64,000 bases of DNA from Rugamonas fusca (GCF_014042365.1 NZ_JACEZS010000005.1:124001-188000); one strand, 5' to 3'. Counted from the first letter of the stretch, positions 18,997 to 30,468 are shown. Notes: generated from the sequence alone by a model not told the origin. Numbers and translations: made by a program.

Positions 18997-19415
18997 GGCG
19001 CCTCCCAATCGACCACGGGCACGGTGAACTTGCCTTCCAGCGATTGCAGCTCGGCCCGGTGCAAATCGGCCAGCTGCACCAGCAGCGCCTCGCCATGGGG
19101 CAGCAGATGCACTTCCACCTGGCGCTTGTCGGTCGTGCTCACGCGCCGCTGCACCAGTCCGGCCGCTTCGCAGCGCGACACCAGCGCCACCACGCCGTGC
19201 TGCTGCGATTGCAGCCGCTCGGCCAGCTCGCCGATGCTGGCCCATTCACGGCCGGGAAAGCCTTTTACATGCAGCATCAGCAGGTATTGCAGCGGCGTGA
19301 TGCCGGCCGCGCGCGCGGCCGATTCGGAAAAGTGTTCAAAGCGCCGCATCTGATAGCGGAAATTGGAGAGCGTTTCGAAGTCGCTCTTGCTCAGTTCGTG
19401 GGAACGGGGGGACAT
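18993..19415 (-). CDS. MarR-family transcriptional regulator
   Basis: 140-residue winged-helix protein. The DNA-binding region reads SIGELAERLQSQQHGVVALVSR and the wing VSTTDKRQVEVHLLPHG. It overlaps clcA by four bases and probably controls this two-gene unit and its own promoter in the gap to gspB. The effector is unknown. Confidence 0.85.
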   Translation of the reverse strand: MSPRSHELSKSDFETLSNFRYQMRRFEHFSESAARAAGITPLQYLLMLHVKGFPGREWASIGELAERLQSQQHGVVALVSRCEAAGLVQRRVSTTDKRQVEVHLLPHGEALLVQLADLHRAELQSLEGKFTVPVVDWEAP

Positions 19416-19557
19416 GAGACCAGTAAAAGTGATATGGGGAAAGCTAATATATCACATTATGATGTAATGTCTGCGTCGGGATGAAATTCGGGGCGGCAGG
19501 CCGTACAATCGCGGGATCGACCACTCACCTCGGGCCGGCCGGACCAGCCGATCACAC

Positions 19558-20409
19558 ATGTCCTACATCCTGGAAGCATTGAAGAAGGCGCAGGCGGAAC
19601 GCCAGCTGGGCGACCTGCCCACCATCCATGCGCCCGCCATCGGCGCCGCGCCGGCCAGCGGGGCAGGGCTGCGCAACAAGCCGCTGGTACTGGCGCTGGC
19701 CGCCCTGGGACTGGTGACGGCCGGCTTGCTGGCGCTGGTGTGGCGACCGGCGCCGCAGGCGGCTGCCGGTGGCGCGCCCGCGTCGCCGCGGGCGAACGTG
19801 GCGGTGGCGCAAACGGCCATGGCTGCGCCGGCCCCTGCTCCTGGGCCCGTGGCGCCGGCACCAACGGCCGTCGTGACCTCCGTCGCTCCCATGGCTGTGG
19901 CGCCGGCGCAACCATCCCCGGCACCGGCGTCAGCGCCTGCTGCGCAAGCGTCCCTGCCTGTCCCCGCCCAAGCCGTCGCCGCGTCGCCGGGCCCTGGCTT
20001 GTCAGTCGCCGCGCCGCAGCGCACGGCGCCGGCGCGCGTGGCGGCGCCCGCGTCCGCCCTGGCCGGCGAAGCGCTGCCGCGCCACCATGCGGGAGCGCCG
20101 GACGTGGCTGCCAAGCCGGCACCGTCCGAACCAGCGGCCGGCGCGGTGGCCGCGGCGTCCGCGCCTGCCGCGCAGGACGAGGCGGTGCAGAACGTGCGCG
20201 ATTTGCCTGAACCGATACAGCGCGCCATCCCGCCCATCACGCTGGGCGGCTATATGTACTCGCGCAACCCGGCCGACCGCCTGCTGCTGATCGACAAGGT
20301 GTTGCGCCACGAGGGGGAGGAGGTGGCGCCCGGCCTCGTGCTCGACAAGCTGCTGCCCAAGGCGGCCGTGTTCACCTTCAAGGGTTACCGCTACCGCGTG
20401 CCGTACTGA
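19558..20409 (+). CDS. gspB: GspB-type secretion assembly protein
   Basis: 283-residue bitopic protein. The opening MSYILEALKKAQAERQLG is the family signature. One membrane span (LVLALAALGLVTAGLLALVW, about 41-60) is followed by a 150-residue Ala/Pro linker and the C-terminal T2SSB domain (INPITLGGYMYS-like, here PPITLGGYMYSRNP). It partners GspA in placing the secretin. No other gsp gene is in the window. Confidence 0.9.
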   Translation: MSYILEALKKAQAERQLGDLPTIHAPAIGAAPASGAGLRNKPLVLALAALGLVTAGLLALVWRPAPQAAAGGAPASPRANVAVAQTAMAAPAPAPGPVAPAPTAVVTSVAPMAVAPAQPSPAPASAPAAQASLPVPAQAVAASPGPGLSVAAPQRTAPARVAAPASALAGEALPRHHAGAPDVAAKPAPSEPAAGAVAAASAPAAQDEAVQNVRDLPEPIQRAIPPITLGGYMYSRNPADRLLLIDKVLRHEGEEVAPGLVLDKLLPKAAVFTFKGYRYRVPY

Positions 20410-20505
20410 TCCCATCCCTGGCGGCTGGCAATGTGATTGTTATGTCATCATTGCGTCATGTCTCAATGATATTTTTACCGCATAGTCAACTATGCCGGAG
20501 ATATC

Positions 20506-21951
20506 ATGAAGCACCTGAAGCTGATGCCGCTGCTGATCGCCGCCGCGTTTTACATGCCGCGCGCCCATGCCGTGGAACTGATCGCCGTGGGCAGCCTGAG
20601 CGGGCTGGCGTTCGACCTGTCGACGGCCACGGCCGGGCCGCTGGAAAACGGCGTGGCCGGCAATCTGCTGGGCGGCCTCGGTTCCGGGCTGGCTTATGCC
20701 GGTGGCAATACCTTCATCGCCACGCCGGACCGTGGCCCCAACGCCAGCGTCTACAACCCGCTGGTGGACAACACCACGTCCTACATCAACCGCTTCCAGA
20801 CCATCAACATGGTGCTGACGGCCAACGCCGGCCCCGGCCTGGCCTACACGCTCACGCCCACGCTGAGCGCGACGACCTTGCTGTCGAGCGCCACGCCGCT
20901 CAGCTACGGCAGCGGCGCGCTCGGTACGGGCAGCGGCTACACGCTGGGCAGCGGCACGCCCTCGCTCAACAGTACCGGCCATTACTACTTCACGGGCCGC
21001 TCTGACAACTTCGATCCGTCGCAAGGCAGCGCCAACCCCAACAACGGCCGCCTCGATCCGGAAGCCGTGCGCGTGTCGCGTGACGGCAAGAGCGTGTTCG
21101 TGTCCGACGAATACGGCCCCTATGTGTATCAGTTCGACCGCGCCACGGGCCAGCGCACCGGCAGTTTCGCGCTGCCGGGCAATTTGGCCGCGTCCCGCCT
21201 GTCGTCCAGCGGCGACGCCGAGATCGCCGGCAACAGCAGCGGCCGCATCGCCAACAAGGGCATGGAAGGGCTGGCCATCACGCCCGACGGCAAGACGCTG
21301 GTGGGCGCCATGCAGGCCAACCTGGAGCAGGACGCCAAGGGCACGCTGCGCATCGTCACCATCGACATCGCCACCAAGGCCACCCACGAGTATGCCTACC
21401 AGCTCAGCACCGGCACCGGCGTGAGCGAGATCGTGGCCCTGAACGACCACCAGTTCCTCGTCGACGAGCGCGACGGCAAGGGCCTGGGCGACGGCAGCAA
21501 GGCCGTCAACAAGCAGTTGTACATGGTGGACCTGGCCGGCGCCACGGACGTGAGCGGCCTGGCCGCGATCAACGCCGGCACGCCCTCGCTGAACAAGCAG
21601 CTGTTCCTGGACCTGGTGCCTGTGCTGGTGGCTAACGGCTATAACGCCAAACAGATTCCGTCCAAGATCGAGGGGCTGGCGTTCGGCGCCGACATCCTGC
21701 GCGGCGGCGTGCTGACCCACACCCTGTACGTGGCCAACGACAACGACTTCAGCGCCGACAGCGGCGACAACAAGTTCTTCGTGTTCGGCGTGACGGACGC
21801 CGACCTGGCCCGCGTTGGCGCCAGCTACACGGCGCAGGCCCTGTCGCCGGTGCCCGAATCGCCCGGCTACGGCATGTTGCTGGCTGGCGTGGGCATGATC
21901 TGCCTGGTGGGCCGCCGCCAGCGCAACGAGGTATTCCGCAAGGAGGTGTGA
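20506..21951 (+). CDS. Esterase-like phytase-family protein with PEP-CTERM anchor
   Basis: 481 residues with an N-terminal signal peptide ([22 protein letters not shown]), a beta-propeller-like esterase-like-phytase domain ([57 protein letters not shown]) and a C-terminal sorting tail [20 protein letters not shown] followed by GRRQR. The tail is the PEP-CTERM design (PES variant) recognised by exosortase, so the protein is probably exported and surface-linked. GGAG precedes the ATG by eight bases. A weak sigma54-like pair (GG at 20427, GT at 20439) lies upstream, noted because PEP-CTERM genes are often RpoN-controlled. Confidence 0.87.
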   Translation: MKHLKLMPLLIAAAFYMPRAHAVELIAVGSLSGLAFDLSTATAGPLENGVAGNLLGGLGSGLAYAGGNTFIATPDRGPNASVYNPLVDNTTSYINRFQTINMVLTANAGPGLAYTLTPTLSATTLLSSATPLSYGSGALGTGSGYTLGSGTPSLNSTGHYYFTGRSDNFDPSQGSANPNNGRLDPEAVRVSRDGKSVFVSDEYGPYVYQFDRATGQRTGSFALPGNLAASRLSSSGDAEIAGNSSGRIANKGMEGLAITPDGKTLVGAMQANLEQDAKGTLRIVTIDIATKATHEYAYQLSTGTGVSEIVALNDHQFLVDERDGKGLGDGSKAVNKQLYMVDLAGATDVSGLAAINAGTPSLNKQLFLDLVPVLVANGYNAKQIPSKIEGLAFGADILRGGVLTHTLYVANDNDFSADSGDNKFFVFGVTDADLARVGASYTAQALSPVPESPGYGMLLAGVGMICLVGRRQRNEVFRKEV

Positions 21952-22015
21952 GCCCCGCCGTCGCGGCCGCCGTGCGTATAATGGCGGCACGACAACAAGG
22001 CGGAGCAAGGTAACT

Positions 22016-22552
22016 ATGCAGGGCGATTCGGTTGGGCTGGCGCTGACGCACAAGGTGCTGGGGGTGGTGGGGCGTTCCGGCAGCGGCAAGACGACCTTGC
22101 TGGAATGGCTGGTGTCACAACTGGCTGTTGCCGGGCTGAAGGTCAACGTCATCAAGCACAGCCACCACGACCTGGAGCTGGAGCCGCCCCACAAGGACAG
22201 CGCCCGCCTGCGCCGCGCCGGCGCGGCCGAAGTGCTGGTGGCTTCGCCTTACCGTTACGCCATCGTGCGCGAACTGCGCGGCGCACCGGAGCCGGCGCTG
22301 GACGCGCAACTGGCGCGCCTGTCGCCGGCCGACCTGACCCTGGTCGAAGGATTCAAGTCCTATCCCATCGCCAAGCTGGAAGTCTTCCGGCCAGCCTCCG
22401 GCAACGCCCCCTTGTATCCGGACGACGGGCACGTGATCGCCGTGGCATCGGACGTCCCGGCGCCGGACGGCTTGCGCCCCGGCCTCGCCTGGCTGGACCT
22501 GACCCAGCCGGCCACCGTACTGGCCTGGCTGCGCCGCCACACGGGCTGCTAA
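22016..22552 (+). CDS. mobB: Molybdopterin-guanine dinucleotide biosynthesis protein B
   Basis: 178-residue GTPase-like adaptor for molybdenum-cofactor guanylation. Walker A is [10 protein letters not shown] at residues about 20-29, followed by the family motif [26 protein letters not shown] and [17 protein letters not shown]. The length is normal. No other molybdenum gene is adjacent. Confidence 0.93.
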   Translation: MQGDSVGLALTHKVLGVVGRSGSGKTTLLEWLVSQLAVAGLKVNVIKHSHHDLELEPPHKDSARLRRAGAAEVLVASPYRYAIVRELRGAPEPALDAQLARLSPADLTLVEGFKSYPIAKLEVFRPASGNAPLYPDDGHVIAVASDVPAPDGLRPGLAWLDLTQPATVLAWLRRHTGC

Positions 22553-22627
22553 ATATTTGTGCGGCGGGGCTAAAGTTCCGCGCGGAGTGTCCGTAAAAGA
22601 AGGTGATACGCCTTATTGGAGACTCAC

Positions 22628-22828
22628 ATGGACGTCACAGGTATTGCTCAAGCATCAACCACGATCGCGGACACCGGCACCAAGCAGGCCGTCGGCGTTG
22701 CCGTGTTGAAAAAAGCCCAGGACATCCAGGCCTCCAGCGCCGCTGCCCTGATCGAAGCGATTCCCCCCGTGCCATCCACGCCGAATCTGCCTTCGCACCT
22801 GGGCAACACGATCAACACCACGGCCTGA
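22628..22828 (+). CDS. YjfB-like putative motility protein
   Basis: 66-residue protein, [19 protein letters not shown] onwards, with the [22 protein letters not shown] pattern of the YjfB (putative motility protein) family. Function is unproven even in relatives. The start at 22628 is chosen over an in-frame ATG 12 bases earlier because GGAG lies six bases before it. It stands alone and is followed by a hairpin. Confidence 0.75.
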   Translation: MDVTGIAQASTTIADTGTKQAVGVAVLKKAQDIQASSAAALIEAIPPVPSTPNLPSHLGNTINTTA

Positions 22829-22874
22829 GCGGTCGTCGCCGCCGTCGTTTGCCGCGCCCCCGCGGGCGCGTGGT

Positions 22875-22892
22875 GGGGCCGTGCGCGGCCCC
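22875..22892 (+). terminator. Possible terminator after YjfB-like gene
   Basis: GGGGCCG / CGGCCCC stem of seven pairs with loop TGCG, followed by a short, interrupted T-run. The rest of the 370-base gap (22829-23199) has no gene; its right part holds the ECF-type promoter. Confidence 0.45.
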
Positions 22893-23093
22893 ATCGTCAT
22901 TTTCCCGCCCGTTTCCCCGCTTTTCTGCACCGCGGCGCCCGGTTTCCTGCGCACGCTGCGTTACCCCGGCTGACGACTTTATTTCGTTTTCCGTATGGGA
23001 TTACGCTATGCTTTTCCCGCTTTCTGCGTAAAATCGCCCAGGCTTGCGTGGGGGAGCATCCCTGTCGCAATAAAATAAAAAATACATAAGCGT

Positions 23094-23120
23094 GTAAGGT
23101 TCGCGCCCGGTGAGGCGACT
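23094..23120 (+). promoter_or_regulatory. ECF sigma-type promoter of the bufferin operon
   Basis: GTAAGG (23094-23099) and CGACT (23116-23120) are separated by 16 bases. This resembles the GTAACC-N16-CGAA promoters of Caulobacter SigF, which drive the DUF2282/DUF692/DUF2063 genes there. The start codon of the precursor gene is 80 bases downstream. No sigma-factor gene is in the neighbourhood. Confidence 0.5.
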
Positions 23121-23199
23121 ACCGTCCAGATGCAGACGATAGCCGTCGCATCACACACTTGAATTTTTCCCGTTATCTTTTCCTGCAAGGAGACTTACC

Positions 23200-23475
23200 A
23201 TGAACAAACGTCAAGCCCTGATCGCCGCCGCCCTCGCCACCGTATGCGCCACCGCCAGCACGGCCAGCAGCGCCGCCGCGTCCGCACCGGCCGCCGGCGA
23301 AAAAGAAAAGTGCTTCGGCATCGCCAAGGCTGGCCAGAACGATTGCGCCGCCGCCAACGGCGCCCACTCCTGCGCCGGCCAGGCCAAGGTCGATAACGGC
23401 GCCGCTGACTGGAAATACGTGGCCAAGGGCACGTGCGAGAAAATGGGCGGCAAGACCACGGCGCCGGCCAAGTAA
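23200..23475 (+). CDS. bufA: DUF2282 bufferin-type RiPP precursor
   Basis: 91-residue precursor. Residues 1-28 are a Sec signal peptide that in bufferins also serves as leader. The core has four cysteines at 38, 49, 58 and 79 in the DUF2282 pattern [17 protein letters not shown] and GTCEKMGG. In studied relatives an MNIO enzyme converts some of these cysteines to thiooxazoles and the exported product binds copper. A good AGGAG precedes the ATG by nine bases. It is followed 27 bases later by the fused modification enzyme. Family assignment is firm; modification of this peptide is inferred. Confidence 0.87.
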   Translation: MNKRQALIAAALATVCATASTASSAAASAPAAGEKEKCFGIAKAGQNDCAAANGAHSCAGQAKVDNGAADWKYVAKGTCEKMGGKTTAPAK

Positions 23476-25194
<1,719 letters not shown>

Positions 25195-25296
25195 TTTTCA
25201 CGTCCATTCAATGTAACACTTACAGCAAGCGCAACAGCAGTACCCGCCTCGCCACCAGCGAGGTTGTCCCTCTCTTTATCAATGAACGAGAACAAC

Positions 25297-25767
25297 ATGA
25301 TGAAAATGATACTTGGGCTGCACCAGCAATTCTCCCGCTTCGACGCCAACCTGACGGAGTGGGGCGGCTCCCTGCTGAACCTGGCCTTGCGCTTCTATGT
25401 GGGCAGCCAGTTCTTCAAGGCCGGCATGATCAAGGTGGGCGACTGGGCCACCACGCTGGCGCTGTTTCACGATGAATACAAGGTGCCGGTGCTGCCGCCC
25501 GAACTGGCGGCCTGGATGGGCGCGGGCGGCGAGCTGCTGTTTCCCGTGCTGCTGTTCGCCGGCCTGTTCACGCGCCAGGCGGCGCTGGGCTTGCTGGCCG
25601 TGAATGTGATGGCCGTGATTTCCTACCCGGTGCTGTTCAGCTACGACTGCCCGGCCGCGCTCAATGATCACCTGTACTGGGGCTTGCTGCTGCTGGTGCT
25701 GGCCGCGTTCGGGCCGGGCCGCTTCTCGGTCGATGAAGTGATCGAGGAAAAGCGCGCCGGCAAGTAG
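25297..25767 (+). CDS. bufD: DoxX-family membrane protein of the bufferin cluster
   Basis: 156-residue protein with four hydrophobic spans in the DoxX pattern (LALRFYVGSQFFKAGMIKVGDW, GGELLFPVLLFAGLF, YWGLLLLVLAAFGPG). DoxX genes are frequent last members of DUF2282/DUF692/DUF2063 clusters; their exact role is not settled. The ATG at 25297 has GAG six bases upstream; an in-frame ATG at 25282 is possible. It is 102 bases after the fused enzyme and probably cotranscribed. Confidence 0.85.
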   Translation: MMKMILGLHQQFSRFDANLTEWGGSLLNLALRFYVGSQFFKAGMIKVGDWATTLALFHDEYKVPVLPPELAAWMGAGGELLFPVLLFAGLFTRQAALGLLAVNVMAVISYPVLFSYDCPAALNDHLYWGLLLLVLAAFGPGRFSVDEVIEEKRAGK

Positions 25768-25792
25768 GACGGGGTCCCGGCGCGGGCCGGGG

Positions 25793-26083
25793 TCAGCGCG
25801 TGTGGAACGCGCGCAGCACCCGCGCCTCGCCCGTCGCGTCGCCTTGCGCGGCGCTGGCCGCATTGGTGGCCGCTATCATGCGCAGCAATTGCGCATCCTC
25901 GAAACGGCTCAGTTCTTCCGTGGCCGTATGCAGCGCCTGGGCCAGCCTGGCCCTGGCGTTCTGGTACAGGGCGCTGTCGTACTGGTCCGTGTTCTTCAGC
26001 AGTTCTTCCGCGTTCTCGATCACTTGCCGCAGGTCGCCGATCAGCCTTTCCTGGGTCTGCATGTTGTGCTCAGGGCCGTCCAT
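25793..26083 (-). CDS. DUF883-like stress protein lacking a membrane anchor
   Basis: 96 residues, mostly helical. The segment LIGDLRQVIENAEELLKNT is the DUF883 (ElaB/YqjD) N-terminal pattern. Such proteins normally end in a glycine-zipper membrane helix that ties them and bound ribosomes to the membrane; this one stops with a short polar tail, so it is either a shortened form or a soluble relative. It faces the bufferin cluster convergently. Confidence 0.65.
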   Translation of the reverse strand: MDGPEHNMQTQERLIGDLRQVIENAEELLKNTDQYDSALYQNARARLAQALHTATEELSRFEDAQLLRMIAATNAASAAQGDATGEARVLRAFHTR

Positions 26084-26240
26084 GGCGTTCCCCTTGTGGT
26101 CGGTTGATCTGGCCGCCCGGCGGTGCAGTCCAGTCTGGCGACCGGACGCCGCGGCGGTATGCGCCGGAGCAAACCTGCCCGGCCATGCTATCAGCTTAGG
26201 AGGTTATTGCTCAAACGCAAGAGCAAAATCCGTGGTGACA

Positions 26241-26459
26241 TCAAGCGGCGAGCACGTTGATTTCGATATCGCCCACCTTGACGCGCTGGCCGGCGCGGAT
26301 CTTGGCCGTCTTGCGCAACTCCTGCTTGCCATCCACCTTGACGGCGCCGCTGGCCACCATGATTTTGCCGGCGCCGCCGCTGTCGCACAGGCCCACCAGT
26401 TTCAACAACTGGTTCAACTCAACGAACTCACCGTTCAATTCGAAACTAACCTTCTGCAT
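26241..26459 (-). CDS. S4-domain RNA-binding protein, YbcJ type
   Basis: 72-residue protein consisting of a single S4 domain: LNQLLKLVGLCDSGGAGKIM, then VKVDGKQELRKTAKIRAGQRV. The GGAGK/VNG-like surface binds structured RNA. Length and layout are as in E. coli YbcJ. It has its own promoter gap (26460-26637) shared divergently with the next gene. Confidence 0.85.
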   Translation of the reverse strand: MQKVSFELNGEFVELNQLLKLVGLCDSGGAGKIMVASGAVKVDGKQELRKTAKIRAGQRVKVGDIEINVLAA

Positions 26460-26637
26460 TTTGATCCTCTGTTACGATAGTGACTAGCGGGTGTGCTGTG
26501 CCACCGGCTAGTTTAGCGTCAATTTGACGGGGCCGTAGTTTACCCTACCGCTGATGATGTTTTTATATTGCTTGCGGGAAAATTGATTGCTATGCTGAAT
26601 TAACTGCATCGCGCAGTGCCCGTCAGCGAGAAGTATC

Positions 26638-27777
26638 ATGAAACCGTTCGCGCGCGCCGTCTCGTTCGCCACCATATCGCTGGCCTGTGGGCCGGTGTGG
26701 GCCGCCGGACCAGAGTCGTCCCATTTTCCCCCATCCGATAACGACCATGCCACGCTGTCACCGCCGCCGCTGTGGGGCATGTCGGCGCAGTGGTTCGCCA
26801 CCATGGACCGCCAGGCGGCCATGCTGGAGCGCCAGGGCAATGGTTTGTCGCTGAGTTACCTCGGCGACGGCAGCGCCCTGGCCGCGGCGCGGCGCGACGC
26901 GCGCGGCACCGTGGTCGGTGTCGGGGCGGGCGGCATGAGCGGCCGCTTCTTCGGCCTGGAGGCGTCCGGCCTGACGCCATTGGAAATCGCCGCCATCGAC
27001 CGCTTCAACGCGCCGTACTACGGCATGGTGCGCGACGCCAGCCATGCCGGCGTCAGCATCGTGGCCGGCGATGGCGGGCGGCTGCGTTTCGGGGCGCTGT
27101 CGGGGCAGGGCGTCGTGCTGGCCGATCCATTCGGGCAAGCCATCAACGACCGCAGCAAGCGTTTCCTCAGCAGCGCCGAATTCGAACAGAAGATGGGGCG
27201 GGCCGTGGGCATCGTCAGCGTGGGCGTGCTGCGCGAGAATGGTTCCATGCTGGGCAGCCAGCTGGTGCAGGCGCTGGCGTTCAGTACCAACCCCACCACC
27301 ACGTTCACGTCGCTGTCGGTGGGCTACGCGTTGTCGCCGTCCAGTTCGCTGGTGGCGATGGCTTCGTCCGGGCGCACGGCCGGGCTGGGGGCGACGGACA
27401 GCTTGCTGGCGCAAGTGTCGGAAGTGCGCACCGTGGCCTACAGCTTCGGCTATTCGGCCAAGCAACTGTGGCGCACGGATGACCGTTTCGGCCTGACGTT
27501 CTCGATGCCGGCCAAGGTGCGCTCGGGCGCGCTGGCGCTGGGCGGGCCGGCCCTGCAATCGCCGCTGACGGGCGCGCTGGGCGACGTCACCCAGCCGCTG
27601 AACCTGCATCCGACGGCCACCGAGCGCGACCTCGAGATGACCTACAGCACGGGCGTGGGGCCCGATGCGCGCCAAGGCCGGGTGACCGGCGCCATGATGT
27701 GGCGCGTCAACCCCGGCCACGATGCGACGGCCAAGCCGGACTGGATGCTGGGCGTGCGCTACGTGCGCGGCTTCTAG
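26638..27777 (+). CDS. Secreted outer-membrane beta-barrel-like protein
   Basis: 379 residues with a signal peptide (MKPFARAVSFATISLACGPV, cleavage near WAAGP). The mature protein has alternating hydrophobic segments and ends in Phe (YVRGF), the usual C-terminal signal for insertion by the BAM complex. Long parts (SVGYALSPSSSLVAMASSGRT, SFGYSAKQLWRTDDRFGLTFS) resemble the beta-domain attached to S8-type autotransporter proteases in related bacteria, but no protease triad is present. Function unknown; a free-standing barrel or remnant of a longer autotransporter is possible. Confidence 0.65.
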   Translation: MKPFARAVSFATISLACGPVWAAGPESSHFPPSDNDHATLSPPPLWGMSAQWFATMDRQAAMLERQGNGLSLSYLGDGSALAAARRDARGTVVGVGAGGMSGRFFGLEASGLTPLEIAAIDRFNAPYYGMVRDASHAGVSIVAGDGGRLRFGALSGQGVVLADPFGQAINDRSKRFLSSAEFEQKMGRAVGIVSVGVLRENGSMLGSQLVQALAFSTNPTTTFTSLSVGYALSPSSSLVAMASSGRTAGLGATDSLLAQVSEVRTVAYSFGYSAKQLWRTDDRFGLTFSMPAKVRSGALALGGPALQSPLTGALGDVTQPLNLHPTATERDLEMTYSTGVGPDARQGRVTGAMMWRVNPGHDATAKPDWMLGVRYVRGF

Positions 27778-27784
27778 TGCATCG

Positions 27785-29182
27785 TTATCCGGTGGCGCCC
27801 GGGCGGGTCATGTCCAGCGGCACGATCCACTGGTCGAACTGCTCGGCCGTCACGTAGCCCAGGGCCAGCGCGGCTTGCCTGAGCGTCGTGCCTTCATGCT
27901 GCGCTTGCTTGGCGATCTGCGCCGCGCGGTCGTAGCCGATGTGGGGCGCCAGCGCCGTCACCAGCATCAGGGAGCGTTCCATCAGCTCGGCGATGCGGGG
28001 CCGGTTGGGTTCGATGCCGCGCGCGCAATGCTGCTCGAAGCTGGCCATGCCGTCGGCCAGCAGGCGCGCGCTTTGCAGGAAATTGTGCGCCAGCAGCGGC
28101 TTGTACACATTCAGCTCAAAATTACCCGATGCGCCGCCGAGCGTGATCGCCACGTCGTTGCCGAACACCTGGCAGCACAGCATGGTGACGGCCTCGCATT
28201 GGGTGGGATTGACCTTGCCCGGCATGATGGAGCTGCCCGGCTCGTTTTCCGGTATGGTGATCTCGCCCAGGCCGGAGCGGGGGCCGGACGCCATCCAGCG
28301 TACGTCGTTGGCGATTTTCATCAGCGCCGTGGCCAGCGTCTTGAGCGCGCCATGGGCCGCCACCAGCGCCTCGTGGCCGGCCAGCGCGGCGAATTTGTTG
28401 TCGGCCGTGCGGAACGGCAAGCCCAGCACCTGTTCCAGTTCGGCCGCGATGCGCACCGCGTACTCGGGATGGGCGTTCAGGCCCGTGCCCACGGCCGTGC
28501 CGCCGGCCGCCAGTTGCAGCAGGCCGGGCACCGTGGCGGCGATGGCGTGCGCCGCATGGTCGAGCTGGGCCACGTAGCCGGAAAATTCCTGGCCCAGCGT
28601 CAGCGGGGTGGCGTCCTGCAAGTGGGTGCGGCCGATCTTGACGATGCCGTCGAACGCGATGGCCTTGGCGAGCAGCGTGGCGCGCAACTGGCGCAGGGCC
28701 GGCTGGACGGCGTGGTCCAGCGCCTGGGCCGCCGCCACGTGGATGGCGGTGGGGAAGATGTCGTTTGACGACTGGCCCCGGTTCACGTCGTCGTTCGGAT
28801 GCAGCAGGCGCCGTTCGCCGCGCTCGCCGCCCATCAGTTCCGAACCGCGGTTGGCCAGCACTTCGTTCATGTTCATATTGGTCTGCGTGCCCGAACCCGT
28901 CTGCCACACGGCCAGCGGAAATTCGGTATTGTGGCGGCCGGCCAGCACTTCGTCGGCGGCGGCCACGATGGCATTGGCCTTGGCCGGCTCGAGCTGGCCC
29001 AGCGCCACGTTGACGCGGGCGGCGGCGCGCTTGACGCTGGCCAGCGCCGCGATCAGTTCGGGCGGCATGCGTTCGCTGGAAATGCGGAAATGTTCCAGCG
29101 AGCGCTGGGTCTGGGCGCCCCATAGCTGCCCGGCCGGCACTGCGATGGGACCAAAACTGTCATATTCGGTTCGGCTGCTCAT
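27785..29182 (-). CDS. fumC: Class II fumarate hydratase
   Basis: Interconverts fumarate and malate in the TCA cycle. The 465-residue protein carries the superfamily signature [15 protein letters not shown], the active-site block [20 protein letters not shown] and [12 protein letters not shown]. Start: [10 protein letters not shown] at 29182; an upstream in-frame GTG/ATG-like extension to 29212 lacks conservation with known FumC. Convergent with the barrel protein and divergent from the FimV-like gene. Confidence 0.96.
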   Translation of the reverse strand: MSSRTEYDSFGPIAVPAGQLWGAQTQRSLEHFRISSERMPPELIAALASVKRAAARVNVALGQLEPAKANAIVAAADEVLAGRHNTEFPLAVWQTGSGTQTNMNMNEVLANRGSELMGGERGERRLLHPNDDVNRGQSSNDIFPTAIHVAAAQALDHAVQPALRQLRATLLAKAIAFDGIVKIGRTHLQDATPLTLGQEFSGYVAQLDHAAHAIAATVPGLLQLAAGGTAVGTGLNAHPEYAVRIAAELEQVLGLPFRTADNKFAALAGHEALVAAHGALKTLATALMKIANDVRWMASGPRSGLGEITIPENEPGSSIMPGKVNPTQCEAVTMLCCQVFGNDVAITLGGASGNFELNVYKPLLAHNFLQSARLLADGMASFEQHCARGIEPNRPRIAELMERSLMLVTALAPHIGYDRAAQIAKQAQHEGTTLRQAALALGYVTAEQFDQWIVPLDMTRPGATG

Positions 29183-29298
29183 GGTCTGCGCTCCGTTCGG
29201 ACGTGATGGCAAAAGTGTAGCGTGGAATGTGAAAATTGATGCAGGGCTACAAATCGGCGAAATTCAGCCGTTATAGTCATTACACTCCAGCATAGGCC

Positions 29299-30468
29299 AT
29301 GACCGACTTGAACATGCAGCGCAAACTCCGACTCGTTTCCACCCTGTGCGCGCTGGCCTGTGCGGCGTCGCTGGCGCCGGCCGTGCACGCGGCCGAACTG
29401 GGCGAGGCGAGCGTGCGCTCCTTCATCGGCCAGCAACTGGCGGCCGATATCGAGCTGGTGTCGCTCACGCCGGACGAGGTGGCTGGCTTGCAGGTACGGC
29501 TGGCGCCGGTCGATGTCTACCAGGGCGCCAGCATCACCATGAACCCGGCGCTGGCTACCGTCCACCTGTCCGTGGTGCGGCGCGACCAGCGCCAGTTCCT
29601 GCACATCACCACGCTCAAGGCGATCGACGCCAACTACGTCCACCTGTTCCTCGAGCTCGGTGTGCCGGGACACTACGACGTGCGCGCCGCCACGCTGTGG
29701 CTGCAGCCCGATCCCCATCCCGCGCCGCCGCCGGCGCCGGTGATGGCCACGCCCGCCGCGCAGCCGGCCGGGGCATCGTCCGCTGAGTTGGAGGCGGCGG
29801 CCGAAGCGGCGTTGCGGGCGGCCAGGGCACGTGCCGCCCGTCCGGCGGCCGCCGCAGCCGTGCGCGCGCCATATCATGCCACTGCGGCCGAGGCGGCCGA
29901 TGGCGACGTGGCGGACACGCGTGGCGTTGCGGCGATGGCAGCCACTGCCCGGCGCCGAACGCCAGCCGTGCCGCCGGCGGCCCACGGCCAGTCCGAGGCC
30001 GCCTGCGCACCGCAGTCCAGCCGCCCCAGCGCCCGGGAGTGCGTGCTGCTCGATCGCCGCAGCGCCGCGTTGACGGAAAAACTGGTGGCGCTGGAAGACA
30101 AGGTCAAAGTATTGCAGAGTGCACTGGACAACAAAGCCGCGTCCGACAGCAAACCCGCGTCCGACAGCAAGCCCTTGCGCGCCCATGTGCCGCCCCGGGC
30201 GGGCGCCAGCCGTCCCGCCTCAAGCAAGCTCAAGTTCAAGAAGGAGCCGCCGGCGGAAACCGGGCCGGATGTGACGATGCTGGCGGTCGGTGGCGCCTTG
30301 TTATTGGCGCTGGCCGGTGGCGGCTATTACTGGCTGCGCCGCCGCAAGCAGGGTGGGGCCGCGCGCACGCCGCTGAAAATCTGGCAAGGCTGGCGCCGCA
30401 AGCAGGGCGCAGACAGCGCCGCCGAAGCGGCGCAGCCAGAAAAAGATGCTTTAGATCAAGCCCAATAG
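29299..30468 (+). CDS. FimV N-terminal-domain protein without LysM or TPR
   Basis: 389 residues. After a signal peptide (cleavage near VHAAELG) comes the FimV/HubP periplasmic domain (LGEASVRSFIGQQLAADIELVSL), residues about 32-155. A long Ala-rich region, a coiled-coil (LTEKLVALEDKVKVLQSALDN, containing a short ASDSKP repeat) and one membrane span (TMLAVGGALLLALAGGGYYW) near 325-345 follow, ending with a basic tail. Full FimV has a LysM domain and a cytoplasmic TPR domain and 700 or more residues; both are absent. A role in polar localisation or pilus assembly is only suggested by the first domain. Confidence 0.7.
   Translation: MTDLNMQRKLRLVSTLCALACAASLAPAVHAAELGEASVRSFIGQQLAADIELVSLTPDEVAGLQVRLAPVDVYQGASITMNPALATVHLSVVRRDQRQFLHITTLKAIDANYVHLFLELGVPGHYDVRAATLWLQPDPHPAPPPAPVMATPAAQPAGASSAELEAAAEAALRAARARAARPAAAAAVRAPYHATAAEAADGDVADTRGVAAMAATARRRTPAVPPAAHGQSEAACAPQSSRPSARECVLLDRRSAALTEKLVALEDKVKVLQSALDNKAASDSKPASDSKPLRAHVPPRAGASRPASSKLKFKKEPPAETGPDVTMLAVGGALLLALAGGGYYWLRRRKQGGAARTPLKIWQGWRRKQGADSAAEAAQPEKDALDQAQ

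Noticed and set aside
20421-20440. Sigma54 promoter before the PEP-CTERM esterase-like gene
   Set aside because: Spacing GG-N10-GT is right, but the -12 element lacks GC and the -24 element is only TGGCA, so support is too weak for a feature.
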